Shown: in pieces, positions 24,771-34,557 of the stretch
Numbering within the stretch: position 1 is the stretch's first letter
Layout: every line of letters begins with the position of its first letter
NCBI GenBank assembly: GCA_963646285.1
Contig: CAVIWF010000005.1
Location: 5,998-69,997, forward strand
Length of the DNA stretch: 64,000 nt
Direction of reading: 5' to 3'
DNA from: CAKUFA01 sp963646285
GTDB lineage: Bacteria; Bacillota; Clostridia; Christensenellales; Aristaeellaceae
The notes under the pieces: model-generated
Told to the model about the DNA's origin: nothing
The model's input: the letters and a program-made list of their open reading frames with translations, nothing else
Database searches by the model: none
Translations under genes and position numbers: made by a program

Positions 24771-26051
24771 TTACAGTTCCAGCACGTTGGCGCCGACGGG
24801 ACGAATGTCCAGTACGTGACAGCACCGGTCGCCGAAGATGCCTTCCATACAGCTGATAAAAGCATCCAGTTCATCCTGAGGCACGAAGTTCAGCGTCGTT
24901 CCTGCAAAGCCGCCGCCATGAACACGCCATGCGCCCTTGCCGCTCAGCATGTTTTCCGCCAGGGCCAAGGCCAGAGAAAGTCCCTGCTCCTCCGGCCGGG
25001 CATACACGTTTTGCAGATACATGAAGCTGGAACGTCCGCTGGCGATGATTTCCCGGAAGAAGGTATCCAGGTCATCCTTTTCCAAGGCGTTTACCTGCAC
25101 CGGCACCCGGCTGTTTTCCTGATAGAAGTGCATGGCACGAAGGATCGCACGGTCGCTTACCTTGCCGTGCAGCGTAGGCAGTGCCTGCATAAATTCTTCC
25201 GAGCGGACACGGCGCAGGCAATCTTCCCCAAAGTAATTGGCAACGGCACGCATCTCGTTCGGGATGGCAGCGTAATCCGCCGTAAGGTCAGCATGGCTTC
25301 CGCCTGTGCCTACTACCACCAGGGCATAGCCGTGGGCAGCAAAATCGAAAGAGGTAGGCCGAACCTCCGGATCTTCATGCTTGAAGTCCACTGCCACAAG
25401 ACCGCCGGCAGAAGAAGCCATCTGATCCATCAGTCCGCTGGGCTTGCCGAAGAACACGTTTTCTGCATACTGGCTGATCTTTGCCCGGGTCTTGTAGTCC
25501 ACCTTCATGCCATTATAAAGATAATCAAGGATGGCGCATACCAGCACCTCAAAAGCGGCGGAAGAACTCAAACCGCTGCCGGAAGCAACGGTGGAGGTTA
25601 CCGTGGCATCAAAGCCGCCAATGCGATAGCCCAACTCTGCCATACGAGCCGCCACGCCGCGAATCAGGGAAGTCGTTGTTCCCTTTTCTTCCTCATGCAC
25701 TTTTAAATCGGACAGATCCAGCGTAATCGGCGCATAGCCTTCGCTGTTCAGGTGCACAAGCATATCTTCTCTGGGACTGACGGCCGCCAAGGTATCCAGA
25801 TTCACCGCAGCTGCCAGAACCCGACCATGGTTGTGATCCGTATGGTTTCCGCCGATTTCCGTCCGTCCGGGGGCACTGATCAGGGCCACTTCCCCTTCAT
25901 AATTGAAGGCTTCCTCATGGCGCTTGAGCATGTTGATATGCCGTGCTGTCTGCGCCACCAGCATACCGTCCCGGCTGCCGTACAGGTGATTGAGCTGCTC
26001 CATCACCTTGGGGGTTTTCAAGCTTCTGATTTTACTTGCATACTGACTCAT
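24771..26051 (-). CDS. galK: Galactokinase
   Basis: This 426-residue GHMP kinase phosphorylates galactose at C1 with ATP (Leloir pathway). Motifs: the galactokinase signature APGRTEIGGNHTDHNHG (about residue 60), the GHMP phosphate loop VASGSGLSSSAAFE (about 160), and the C-terminal VHGGGFAGTTLNFV. It is somewhat longer than the usual 390 residues, the extra length being at the N-terminus. The ATG has GGAG at seven bases. It lies 57 bases downstream of a sugar-type binding-protein gene on the same strand, so both may share the palindrome-bearing promoter at 27.6 kb. Confidence 0.95.
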   Translation of the reverse strand: MSQYASKIRSLKTPKVMEQLNHLYGSRDGMLVAQTARHINMLKRHEEAFNYEGEVALISAPGRTEIGGNHTDHNHGRVLAAAVNLDTLAAVSPREDMLVHLNSEGYAPITLDLSDLKVHEEEKGTTTSLIRGVAARMAELGYRIGGFDATVTSTVASGSGLSSSAAFEVLVCAILDYLYNGMKVDYKTRAKISQYAENVFFGKPSGLMDQMASSAGGLVAVDFKHEDPEVRPTSFDFAAHGYALVVVGTGGSHADLTADYAAIPNEMRAVANYFGEDCLRRVRSEEFMQALPTLHGKVSDRAILRAMHFYQENSRVPVQVNALEKDDLDTFFREIIASGRSSFMYLQNVYARPEEQGLSLALALAENMLSGKGAWRVHGGGFAGTTLNFVPQDELDAFISCMEGIFGDRCCHVLDIRPVGANVLEL

Positions 26052-26108
26052 GATCGTTCTCCGTCCTTCTTATGCTATTCTTTTTGCTCTGTGTATAACA
26101 CGGAATGA

Positions 26109-27602
26109 TTATTGAATGGCTTCCTGCCAGATGGAGATGAGTTCGTCAATTCCCTTATCGTGGACGCTTTGGCAGAAGTCCTGCCAAATCTCGTCATTGA
26201 TGAGAATATCGCCAGTTACAAAGCGAGTCATGGTAACCTCGGCATAAGCGCCAAGGTCTGCCTGAATGTCCTTGACTCGTTCATTCTGCTCTTTCGTCAG
26301 GGTCACCAGAGGCATGGGCTGCACGGACACCTTCTTCAGCTCCGCCAGCTGGGTAATCAGGGTTTTTGTTTCCTTCTGGTCAAAGGCCAGCTGGAAGGAT
26401 ACAGAGGAAAGTCCGGGCTGAATGCCGCCGTCTGCAATGGTTTTATTGGGCAGAACGTTGGCTGTTACTTCCTCATTGGCAGGAATCCAGCTCCACGTTC
26501 CGTCGCTGTTGAATTGATAGTCAACGCCTTCCTCGCCGGCCTGTACCAGGCGGCAGCCTTCTTCCGTGTAGAGATAGTCCAGCCAGGAAAGCACCTGAGC
26601 AGGATCCTTGCAGGCAGAGGTCACCGCAAAGGTACCCCGCACCACATCACCAAGAAGATCCCGATAAACCTGCTTCCCTTCATACGTTAGGGGCATCAGC
26701 ATTTCATACTGACTTAGGGCACTGTTGGGCACAAGGGACAAAGGGGTAGGTGCAAGCATGACACCGTACGTGATCGTCGCACTGGAATCCGTAATCGCCC
26801 GGAGGGAATCCGCCGTGGTAAAGCCGGCGGTATCCAGCAGACCTTCCTCCCACAGGGAATGGAGCCAGGTAAGGAAAGCCCGGTTTTCATCCTTGGTCAG
26901 GGTAGTCTGCACCTGTCCGTTTTCATCCAGGTACAGATTGTAATCATCGGATACCAGCCCAAAGGCGTGGCCGAGGAACCGAAGATCCCACATGCTCAGG
27001 AATTCCAGCGGCACTTCATCCTTCTTGCCATTGCCGTTAGGGTCACGGTCCCGGAAGGCACGCAGCACTTCCGTCAGTTCCTCAGCCGTGGTGGGAACGC
27101 TCAAGCCCAAGGTGTCCAGCCAGCTTTTATTGATCCACAGGGCATTATTGTTTTGCAGCTCATTGATGAGAGGCAGCGCCACAATGGCACCATCCGGCAG
27201 GGAAATAGCTTTCTCCCAGTCCGGATTCGCCTGCAAAAGTGCCCACAGGTTCGGCATCGTCGTTTCCAGATAAGGGCGAAGGTCAATCAGCTTGCCGGCT
27301 TCATAAAGTTCCTGGGTTTCGGTCGGCGTAAGTTCCGCCTTGAACAGTGCATCCGGCAGTTCTGCATCACCGTTCAGCATGTCCTGCTTGGCTTTCGTCC
27401 ATGCCTGCTGCTCGGTATACTGAGTCGTGGTGACCGTCAGGCCGGTAAGCTGCTCCATGGCGGTAAAAAAATAATTGGTGTTCCAGTCATGGGCGGTAGA
27501 GCTTCCGCCGTCATATCCTGCAAGAGAGAAACCCTCCGCCAACGCTCCGGCGGTGGAAAAACATAGGAGACAAGCCAGCATCATCGCTAAGCATTTGCGC
27601 AT
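26109..27602 (-). CDS. Extracellular solute-binding protein, carbohydrate-type, without adjacent permeases
   Basis: The product has 497 residues with a cleavable signal peptide (LACLLCFSTAGALA) and no convincing lipobox. The mature part is a two-lobe binding-protein fold of the sugar/oligosaccharide class: ALWINKSWLDTLGLSVPTT with helix TAEELTEVLRAF is the typical hinge region. DPNGNGKKDEVP is an EF-hand/dockerin-like calcium loop found in LplA-type proteins. The start at 27602 follows GGAGG. No ABC permease or ATPase gene is next to it; the permeases must be encoded elsewhere, or the protein acts as a sensor component. Confidence 0.82.
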   Translation of the reverse strand: MRKCLAMMLACLLCFSTAGALAEGFSLAGYDGGSSTAHDWNTNYFFTAMEQLTGLTVTTTQYTEQQAWTKAKQDMLNGDAELPDALFKAELTPTETQELYEAGKLIDLRPYLETTMPNLWALLQANPDWEKAISLPDGAIVALPLINELQNNNALWINKSWLDTLGLSVPTTAEELTEVLRAFRDRDPNGNGKKDEVPLEFLSMWDLRFLGHAFGLVSDDYNLYLDENGQVQTTLTKDENRAFLTWLHSLWEEGLLDTAGFTTADSLRAITDSSATITYGVMLAPTPLSLVPNSALSQYEMLMPLTYEGKQVYRDLLGDVVRGTFAVTSACKDPAQVLSWLDYLYTEEGCRLVQAGEEGVDYQFNSDGTWSWIPANEEVTANVLPNKTIADGGIQPGLSSVSFQLAFDQKETKTLITQLAELKKVSVQPMPLVTLTKEQNERVKDIQADLGAYAEVTMTRFVTGDILINDEIWQDFCQSVHDKGIDELISIWQEAIQ

Positions 27603-27625
27603 TGCATCAACCTCCGGCAATCAAT

Positions 27626-27639
27626 TACTATGCATAGTA
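27626..27639. promoter_or_regulatory. 14-base perfect palindrome over the -10 of the binding-protein/galK promoter
   Basis: TACTATGCATAGTA is its own reverse complement and overlaps four bases of the -10 hexamer. This is the size and position of a LacI/GntR-type repressor operator. Confidence 0.6.
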
Positions 27640-27664
27640 TATCGCTTTTTTTCATATTTGAAAA
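27636..27664 (-). promoter_or_regulatory. Promoter for the solute-binding protein gene
   Basis: TATACT (27641-27636) with a 17-base spacer to a weak TTTTCA (27664-27659). Confidence 0.6.
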
Positions 27665-27786
27665 GTATTATTTTTCTACCATCGAACACAAGTTGGTCAA
27701 ATAGATGATACGCCAAAGCAGGCATCTCTTCCCCGTGATCACTGCTGTTTATTCATGCATCTTTGGCGCAAGGCAAAAAAGAAACG

Positions 27787-27815
27787 TTGATTTTTTTTTC
27801 GAACTGTGCTAGCAT
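27787..27815 (+). promoter_or_regulatory. Candidate promoter for the dprA operon
   Basis: TTGATT (27787-27792), 17-base spacer and TAGCAT (27810-27815). An eight-base inverted repeat (CGCCAAAG ... CTTTGGCG) lies upstream within 27710-27775. Confidence 0.55.
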
Positions 27816-27905
27816 GGGCGTGTTTCTTGGACTGTGTTTTCTTTAAGGAATTCGCAGTGAAAAGTTTCGCCTTGCATGGCAGAAAGCCGAAGGAGGTGGC
27901 CGCAC

Positions 27906-29012
27906 ATGCAGTATACACGGGAAGACGGATGCATGGCATGGCTTGCCAGCGGACGGCTTTCTTATGACTGCTTCTCCACCCTGCTGGAAGCCTTCGGCAG
28001 TGCAGAAAATGTGTACGATGCCCTGCAAAAGGATGGTGCAACCGCCCTGCGGGACTATGTTCCCTCGGCACGGCTGGAACGCTTGATGACTTCCTCCAAG
28101 AAGAAAGCCATGCACCAGCTCCTTGTGACCATGCAGACCCATCACATCGGCCTATTGCAGCAGAGGGACACCCATTACCCGGCTTTGCTGCGGCACATTA
28201 ACGATCCGCCCATTGTGCTGTTCTATCAAGGCAATCCCGATTGTCTGGACGGCAGATGCATCACCATGGTCGGTTCAAGGAAGGCATCTCCTGCAGGCGT
28301 TCAGGCTACCTTCAAAATTGCCAGAGACCTTAGTGCTGCCGGGGTTACGGTGGTCAGCGGCATGGCGATGGGCATTGATACAGCTGCCCATCAAGGATGT
28401 CTGGAAGGTGGAAGCCCCACGGCTGCCGTGCTTGCCTGCGGCCTTGACATTGACTACCCCAGCGAGAATGCCGATTTGAAGCGGCGCTTGCTGGAAAAAG
28501 GCGGTGTGCTTTTCAGCGAGTATCCCCCAGGGACTCCGGCGCTGGGGCGGCACTTTCCTGTGCGCAACCGGATTCTCTCCGGTGTCAGCAAGGCTGTGAT
28601 CATGATGGAATGCAGCCCCCACTCCGGCAGTATGCACACGGTGCAGCATGCGCTGGATCAGGGGCGGGACATTTACGCTTATCCCGGGCGGATTGATACC
28701 ACCTGGGCGAAGGGTGCCCATCAGCTGCTCCGGGAAGGTGCCAATTACTTTACCTGCGCTGACGATATTCTGGCAGACATGGGCTGGGCAGAAGAAAACC
28801 GTATGAAGCAGGAAACAGCGAAGAAGGTACTGCCCTCCTTGACCGACACCCAGCGAAAAATTCTCCAGGCACTGGCTGTTGAGGAAAAATCCTGCGATCA
28901 GCTGGCGGCAGAAACCGGCCTTTCCGCAACCGATTTATTGACTGCACTAACCCTTTTGCAGCTGGGAGGGCTTGTTCGACCTCTCCCCGGCAAAATGTAT
29001 ACAAAAGCTTAA
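27906..29012 (+). CDS. dprA: DNA-processing protein DprA
   Basis: This 368-residue protein loads RecA on incoming single-stranded DNA during natural transformation. It has an N-terminal helical SAM-like part, a Rossmann-like core with MVGSRKASPAGV (about residue 122), VVSGMAMGIDTAAH, FSEYPPGT, FPVRNRILSG and SGSMHTVQHALDQGR, and a C-terminal winged-helix domain (LTDTQRKILQAL ... LQLGGLVRPLPGKMY). ATG at 27906 has GGAGG nine bases upstream; a longer frame start at 27876 is rejected. It heads the dprA-topA-trmFO-hslV-hslU run. Confidence 0.95.
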   Translation: MQYTREDGCMAWLASGRLSYDCFSTLLEAFGSAENVYDALQKDGATALRDYVPSARLERLMTSSKKKAMHQLLVTMQTHHIGLLQQRDTHYPALLRHINDPPIVLFYQGNPDCLDGRCITMVGSRKASPAGVQATFKIARDLSAAGVTVVSGMAMGIDTAAHQGCLEGGSPTAAVLACGLDIDYPSENADLKRRLLEKGGVLFSEYPPGTPALGRHFPVRNRILSGVSKAVIMMECSPHSGSMHTVQHALDQGRDIYAYPGRIDTTWAKGAHQLLREGANYFTCADDILADMGWAEENRMKQETAKKVLPSLTDTQRKILQALAVEEKSCDQLAAETGLSATDLLTALTLLQLGGLVRPLPGKMYTKA

Positions 29013-29042
29013 CGATAACATCATTGGGAGGCATCATATCCA

Positions 29043-31175
29043 ATGGCGGCTACCAAACAAAAGCTCATTATTGTGGAGTCACCTGCCAAGGCTCGCACAA
29101 TCACGAAATTTCTCGGCAAAGGCTACAAAGTAGAAGCATCCCAGGGTCATGTCCGGGATTTGCCCAAATCCCAGATTGGCGTGGATGTGGATCACGACTT
29201 TGAACTGAAGTACATTACCATCCGCGGCCGCGGCGACATTTTGAGCAGAATCCGTAAAGAAGCCAAGTCGGCTTCTCAGATTCTGCTTGCAACTGACCCG
29301 GACCGTGAAGGAGAAGCTATTTCATGGCATTTGGGGCAGATTTTGAACGTGGACACCACCACGCCCTGCCGCATTGAGTTTCACGAGGTCACCAAGCAGG
29401 CCATCCAGAATGCCATTAAGAATCCCCGGCCGCTGAACATGCAGCTGGTGGACGCTCAGCAGGCACGCCGGGTGCTGGATCGGCTTGTGGGCTACAAAAT
29501 CAGTCCCCTGCTGTGGGCAAAGGTGAAAAAGGGACTGTCTGCCGGGCGGGTGCAGTCTGTGGCAACCCGTATGGTGGTTATGCGGGAAGAGGACATTGAA
29601 GCCTTTATTCCCGAAGAGTACTGGGATGTGACTGCCAAAATGCTGATGCCCCAGTCCCATGGGCGCAAGCAGCACTTTACAGCCAAGCTGTCCATGCTGG
29701 ATGGCAAAAAGGCGCAGATCACCAACGGTGCCGAGGCTGAGGCAGCGGTGCAGCGCATTCGGGATGCTCACTTCACGGTCACCAACATTAAGCGTGCAGA
29801 AAAACGGAAAGCTCCTGCCGCTCCCTTCACAACCTCCAGCCTGCAGCAGGAAGCCAGCCGTAAGCTGGGCTTCACCACGGCGAAAACCATGCAGGTGGTG
29901 CAGCAGCTCTATGAAGGTGTGGACATCGAGGGCGAAGGCACCCAAGGTATTGTAAGCTACATCCGTACCGACAGTGTACGCATCAGTGAAGAGGCCATGA
30001 CCGCCCTGCGGGAATACATTCCCGAACGGTTTGGCCTCGAGTACCTGCCGGAGAAGCCCATTGAATACAAGGGCAGGAAGAATGCCCAGGATGCTCACGA
30101 AGCAATCCGGCCTACAGATGTGCGCCGCACCCCTGAAAAAATCAAGGCATCCCTGACCAAGGAGCAGTACAACCTGTACCGGCTGATCTACAATCGCTTC
30201 CTGACCAGCCAGATGATGCCTGCCCTGTACGAGACCATGACCATGGAGCTGAGTGGCGATCAGGTAGGGCTGCGCTTCTATGGCGAACATAAGAAGTTTG
30301 CCGGTTTCACTTCGGTGTACGAAGAAGGACTGGATGAAGAAGTCAGCACGATGGAGACCAGCCTGCCTGCACTGGCAGAAGGCGATCAGGTCGAAGTGGA
30401 TGATGTGGAAAGCGAACAGCACTTCACCCAGCCCCCGTCCCGGTACACGGAAGCTTCCCTGGTTCGGGCATTGGATGAAATGGGCATCGGCCGTCCTTCC
30501 ACTTTTGCCCCTACCATTACAACCATTATTTCCCGTGGCTATGTCAGCAAGGAAAAGAAACGGCTGTATCCTACAGAGCTGGGCAGAATGGTCACCAGCA
30601 TGATGGAGGAATACTTTTCCGACATCGTGGATACAGAGTTTACTGCCAAGATGGAAGAGCAGCTGGACGAGGTGGAAGAAGGCAAGATTCAGTGGAAGGA
30701 AATTCTGCGTGAATTCTATCCTCCCTTTGAAAAGACCTTGGAGAAGGCTGAGCAGCAAATCGAGAAGGTGGAAGTACACGACGAAGTCAGCGATGTGCAG
30801 TGCGATAAGTGCGGCGCCATGATGGTCTACAAAATGGGTCGCTATGGCCGCTTCCTGGCCTGCCCCAACTTCCCGGAATGCCGCAACACCAAGCCCATCC
30901 TTACCTACATTGATGCCCCCTGCCCCAAGTGCGGCGCACGGCTCATGGAAAAAACCAGCAAGAAGAACCGCAAGTTCTATGGCTGTGAGCGTTATCCTGA
31001 TTGCGACTTTGTATCCTGGGAAAAGCCTGTAGCCGACAAGTGCCCCCAGTGCGGCAGCTACATGGTGGAAAAGAGGGGTCGAAAGGGCGAAGTGTGGCAC
31101 TTGTGTGCCAACGAGACTTGCCGTTGCCGGGTTGAGGTGCATGCAGAAGGGCAGGATGAAGCAGAGAATGAGTGA
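29043..31175 (+). CDS. topA: DNA topoisomerase I
   Basis: A 710-residue type IA topoisomerase that relaxes negative supercoils. It has the Toprim motif (IIVESPAKARTI at residue 9 and ATDPDREGEAISWH), the active Tyr in GIVSYIRTDS (about residue 305), and three C-terminal zinc-ribbon modules (CDKCGAMMVYK, CPKCGARLMEK, CPQCGSYMVEK). Length and domain order match Bacillota TopA. It lies 30 bases after dprA and overlaps trmFO by eight bases. Confidence 0.97.
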   Translation: MAATKQKLIIVESPAKARTITKFLGKGYKVEASQGHVRDLPKSQIGVDVDHDFELKYITIRGRGDILSRIRKEAKSASQILLATDPDREGEAISWHLGQILNVDTTTPCRIEFHEVTKQAIQNAIKNPRPLNMQLVDAQQARRVLDRLVGYKISPLLWAKVKKGLSAGRVQSVATRMVVMREEDIEAFIPEEYWDVTAKMLMPQSHGRKQHFTAKLSMLDGKKAQITNGAEAEAAVQRIRDAHFTVTNIKRAEKRKAPAAPFTTSSLQQEASRKLGFTTAKTMQVVQQLYEGVDIEGEGTQGIVSYIRTDSVRISEEAMTALREYIPERFGLEYLPEKPIEYKGRKNAQDAHEAIRPTDVRRTPEKIKASLTKEQYNLYRLIYNRFLTSQMMPALYETMTMELSGDQVGLRFYGEHKKFAGFTSVYEEGLDEEVSTMETSLPALAEGDQVEVDDVESEQHFTQPPSRYTEASLVRALDEMGIGRPSTFAPTITTIISRGYVSKEKKRLYPTELGRMVTSMMEEYFSDIVDTEFTAKMEEQLDEVEEGKIQWKEILREFYPPFEKTLEKAEQQIEKVEVHDEVSDVQCDKCGAMMVYKMGRYGRFLACPNFPECRNTKPILTYIDAPCPKCGARLMEKTSKKNRKFYGCERYPDCDFVSWEKPVADKCPQCGSYMVEKRGRKGEVWHLCANETCRCRVEVHAEGQDEAENE

Positions 31176-32499
31176 AACGACTTGCCTAAGCGCAACCGTA
31201 ATCGGCGCAGGTCTTGCCGGCAGTGAGGCAGCTTGGCAGCTTGCCAAGCAGGGCATCCACGTAACGCTTTACGAAATGAAGCCAAACAAAATGAGCCCTG
31301 CCCATCATTCCCCTTTGATGGCAGAGCTGGTTTGCTCCAACTCTCTCCGTTCCGACAGACTGACCAACGCCGTTGGCCTGCTGAAGGAAGAAATGCGGCT
31401 GTGTGATTCCCTTGTGATGAAAGCTGCCGATCAGGCACGGGTGCCCGCCGGCGGCGCACTGGCCGTAGACCGGGACGCTTTTTCCGGCTACATTACCAAG
31501 ACCCTGCACGAGCATCCCCTGATCCACGTGGTTCCAGAAGAAGTAACGGAAATACCGGATGCCCCGGTGATTATCGCTTCCGGGCCGTTAACGTCAGATG
31601 CGCTGGCGGACGCTATTGCAGCCCTTCCCGGGTTGGGCACCCTGCATTTCTACGATGCCGCTGCGCCCATCGTAACGCTGGAATCCCTGAACATGGACAA
31701 GATTTTCCGTCAGTCCCGGTATGACCGGGGGGACGATTATCTCAACTGCCCCATGACGGAAGCAGAATACAACGCCTTCGTGGATGCCCTGCTGTCAGCA
31801 GAAACTGCCGAAGTGCACGGCTTTGAGGAAACCAAGGTGTTCGAAGGCTGCATGCCCGTTGAATCCATGGCACGCCGGGGGCGGATGGTGCTTGCTTTCG
31901 GCCCCATGAAGCCCGTAGGCTTGAAAGATCCCCGAACAGGAAAGGAAGCCTTTGCAGTCGTTCAACTGCGGCAGGACAATGAGCAGGGTACCCTCTTCAA
32001 CATTGTGGGCTTCCAGACTCGGCTGAAGTTCCCGGAGCAGAAGCGTGTCTTTGGCATGATCCCCGGGCTGGAAAATGCAGCCTATGCCCGATATGGCGTT
32101 ATGCACCGCAACACCTTCCTTCAGTCCCCCGGTTTCCTGAATGCCCACTTTGAAATGATCACCAGACCGCAAACCTACTTTGCCGGGCAAATGACCGGCG
32201 TGGAAGGCTATGTGGAGAGCGCCGCCAGCGGACTGATCTGCGGACTGTCCCTGGGGCGTGATCTGCGTGGGCTTGGAACGGTTGACCTGCCGAGCATTAC
32301 GGCCTTGGGTGCCATGGGACGCTATATCAGCACCCCAAATCACAACTTCCAGCCCATGAACTGCTCCTTCGGGTTGATTGACAGCCTGCCCATTGACAAG
32401 GAGCACAAAAAGATCCGCAACAAGGCACAGCGGTATGAAGCCGTTTCCGCCCGGTCCCTGGCCCATATGAAGGATTGGCTTGCCAGCTTGGCTGAATAA
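31168..32499 (+). CDS. trmFO: Methylenetetrahydrofolate-tRNA-(uracil-5-)-methyltransferase TrmFO
   Basis: About 443 residues. It is the FAD- and folate-dependent enzyme that makes m5U54 in tRNA T loops in Gram-positive bacteria. Motifs: FAD site ATVIGAGLAGSEAAWQLA at the N-terminus, the Cys of LVCSNSLRSD (about residue 52), EGCMPVESMARRG (about 223) and GVEGYVESAASGL near the C-terminus. The ATG at 31168 overlaps the topA stop region (ATGAGTGA); an in-frame ATG at 31156 is an alternative. Confidence 0.96.
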   Translation: MSETTCLSATVIGAGLAGSEAAWQLAKQGIHVTLYEMKPNKMSPAHHSPLMAELVCSNSLRSDRLTNAVGLLKEEMRLCDSLVMKAADQARVPAGGALAVDRDAFSGYITKTLHEHPLIHVVPEEVTEIPDAPVIIASGPLTSDALADAIAALPGLGTLHFYDAAAPIVTLESLNMDKIFRQSRYDRGDDYLNCPMTEAEYNAFVDALLSAETAEVHGFEETKVFEGCMPVESMARRGRMVLAFGPMKPVGLKDPRTGKEAFAVVQLRQDNEQGTLFNIVGFQTRLKFPEQKRVFGMIPGLENAAYARYGVMHRNTFLQSPGFLNAHFEMITRPQTYFAGQMTGVEGYVESAASGLICGLSLGRDLRGLGTVDLPSITALGAMGRYISTPNHNFQPMNCSFGLIDSLPIDKEHKKIRNKAQRYEAVSARSLAHMKDWLASLAE

Positions 32500-32581
32500 G
32501 CTTCACTTCCGGTTCATATTGCTTTGCTACAGTGTATCGTGCCTGCGCTGCATGAGTGCAGGCAGAAAAAGGAGCGATAGA

Positions 32582-33121
32582 ATGAGCGTAACATTTCGGG
32601 GCACAACCATTTGTGCCGTGCAAAAGGACGGTCACATTGCCATTGCCGGCGACGGTCAGGTGACCATGGGCGAGCACACGGTCTTTAAGAACACCGCAAA
32701 GAAGGTTCGCCGCATCTTCGGCGGTCAGGTCGTAACAGGCTTTGCCGGTACGGTTTCCGATGCTTTCACCCTGTGCGAAAAGTTCGAAGAGAAGCTGACC
32801 CAGTGCGGCGGCAACCTGGAGAGGGCGGCTGTGGCCGTTGCACAGAGCTGGCGGGGTGATCAGGCCATGCGTCAGCTGGATTCCCTGATGATTGTAGCCA
32901 ACAAGGATACCATGCTGATTCTCAGCGGTACGGGCGAAGTCATCGAGCCGGACGGCGGCATTGCAGCCATCGGTTCCGGCGGAAACTATGCCCTTGCGGC
33001 AGCCCGTGCGCTGAAGGACAATACGGATCTGTCTGCCCATGAGATTGCCGAAAAGGCGCTGCACATTGCCGCATCCATCTGTGTGTATACCAACGATAAC
33101 GTTATTGTAGAAGACGTGTGA
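32582..33121 (+). CDS. hslV: ATP-dependent protease peptidase subunit HslV (ClpQ)
   Basis: This 179-residue threonine peptidase forms a double hexameric ring that works with HslU. The precursor starts with seven residues before a TTIC motif, so the active Thr is probably residue 8 after processing, as in the Bacillus ClpQ layout. GDGQVTMG, TGFAGTVSDAFTL and AIGSGGNYALAAARAL are family signatures. AAGGAG precedes the ATG at 32582; a longer in-frame start at 32480 is rejected. A seven-base-pair hairpin (32540-32564) lies just upstream of the ribosome site in the 82-base gap after trmFO and might modulate translation. Confidence 0.96.
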   Translation: MSVTFRGTTICAVQKDGHIAIAGDGQVTMGEHTVFKNTAKKVRRIFGGQVVTGFAGTVSDAFTLCEKFEEKLTQCGGNLERAAVAVAQSWRGDQAMRQLDSLMIVANKDTMLILSGTGEVIEPDGGIAAIGSGGNYALAAARALKDNTDLSAHEIAEKALHIAASICVYTNDNVIVEDV

Positions 33122-33135
33122 GAGGAGGAGCAACC

Positions 33136-34500
33136 ATGGCTGAACTGAGTCCCCGGCAAATCGTACGGGAGCTGGATCGTTATATTATCGGCCAGGATGA
33201 AGCAAAGAAGTCGGTGGCCATTGCCCTGCGCAATCGGTATCGCCGCTCCTGCGTAGATGAAAAAATGCGGGAGGAAATCAGCCCGAAAAACATCCTGATG
33301 ATTGGACCTACCGGCGTTGGCAAAACGGAAATTGCCCGCCGCCTGGCCAAGCTGGTCAACGCCCCCTTTGTGAAGGTGGAGGCCACGAAATTCACGGAGG
33401 TTGGCTATGTTGGTCGGGATGTGGAAAGCATTGTCCGTGACCTGATTGAAAATGCCATCCGCATGGTGAAGGATGAGTACACCAAGAAGGTGGAGCCACG
33501 TGCCAAGGTGCTGGCAGAAGATCGGCTGGTGACGCTGCTTGTATCTCCTCCCCAGAAAAGCAACGTCAATCCCCTGGACTTCCTCCTGGGCAAAAAGAAG
33601 GAAGAAGAGCCCAGTGCAGAAGAGCAGCAGAAGCTTTCCGGCAAGCGTGAAGAAGTGCGTCAGCAGCTGATGCGGGGCGAGTTGGAAGAGCGGGAACTAG
33701 AAATCGAAGTGGAGGAAGCCGCACCTCAGGTGGAGGTTGGCGGCAGCTCCATCAGCCTGGGTGACATGATGGGCAACATGATGCCCAAGCGTACCAAGAT
33801 CCGCCATGTGAAGGTGAAGGAAGCCCGGAAGCTGCTCATGCAGGAAGAGGCTGCCAAGCTCATCGACATGGATGCCGTGCAGGACGAAGCCATTGCCCGT
33901 GCGGAGCAGAACGGCATCGTGTTCATTGATGAAATCGACAAAATCGCAGAGCGTGGTGGACGCGGCGGTCCCGATGTCAGCCGGGAAGGCGTTCAGCGTG
34001 ACATCCTGCCCATTGTGGAGGGCTGCACGGTCAACACCAAGTACGGCCCTGTTAAGACGGACTTTATGCTCTTTATTGCAGCCGGTGCCTTCCATGTATC
34101 CAAGGTCAGCGACCTGATTCCTGAATTGCAGGGTCGTTTCCCTGTGCGAGTGCAGCTGAAGAGCCTGACCCGGGAAGATTTCGAAAAGATCCTGACCCAG
34201 CCTGACAATGCGCTGACCTTGCAGTACCGTGCCCTGCTGGAAGTGGATCATGTGCTGCTGAACTTTGAGGACAGTGCCATCAGTGCCATTGCAGAGGCTG
34301 CTTACAATGCCAACGAAGCACAGGAAGACATTGGTGCACGCCGCCTTCATGCCGTGTTTGAAGAGCTGCTGGAGGATATTTCCTTCAATGCAGGGGACGA
34401 AAATATGCCCCCTGTGGAACTGAACATTACGGGGGATTATGTGCGCCAGCACCTGCAAAGTGAAGGTGCGGTCAAGGACATCCACCGCTATATCCTCTGA
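33136..34500 (+). CDS. hslU: ATP-dependent protease ATPase subunit HslU (ClpY)
   Basis: A 454-residue AAA+ unfoldase for HslV. Walker A is GPTGVGKTEIARR (about residue 56). A variable charged I domain (about 115-240) contains acidic runs, Walker B is GIVFIDEIDKIA, and the C-terminus ends DIHRYIL, the tail that docks in HslV pockets. GAGGAGG lies seven bases before the ATG at 33136. The gene starts 14 bases after hslV stops. Confidence 0.97.
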   Translation: MAELSPRQIVRELDRYIIGQDEAKKSVAIALRNRYRRSCVDEKMREEISPKNILMIGPTGVGKTEIARRLAKLVNAPFVKVEATKFTEVGYVGRDVESIVRDLIENAIRMVKDEYTKKVEPRAKVLAEDRLVTLLVSPPQKSNVNPLDFLLGKKKEEEPSAEEQQKLSGKREEVRQQLMRGELEERELEIEVEEAAPQVEVGGSSISLGDMMGNMMPKRTKIRHVKVKEARKLLMQEEAAKLIDMDAVQDEAIARAEQNGIVFIDEIDKIAERGGRGGPDVSREGVQRDILPIVEGCTVNTKYGPVKTDFMLFIAAGAFHVSKVSDLIPELQGRFPVRVQLKSLTREDFEKILTQPDNALTLQYRALLEVDHVLLNFEDSAISAIAEAAYNANEAQEDIGARRLHAVFEELLEDISFNAGDENMPPVELNITGDYVRQHLQSEGAVKDIHRYIL

Positions 34501-34557
34501 TCACCGCCACCGTAGGTACCTAGGACTAGCATTGTCCAATCAAAGGAGGACGATCTT

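Noticed and set aside
29322..31256. 644-codon open frame antisense to topA
   Set aside because: Antisense shadow of a clear TopA; composition is typical of complemented GC-rich codons.
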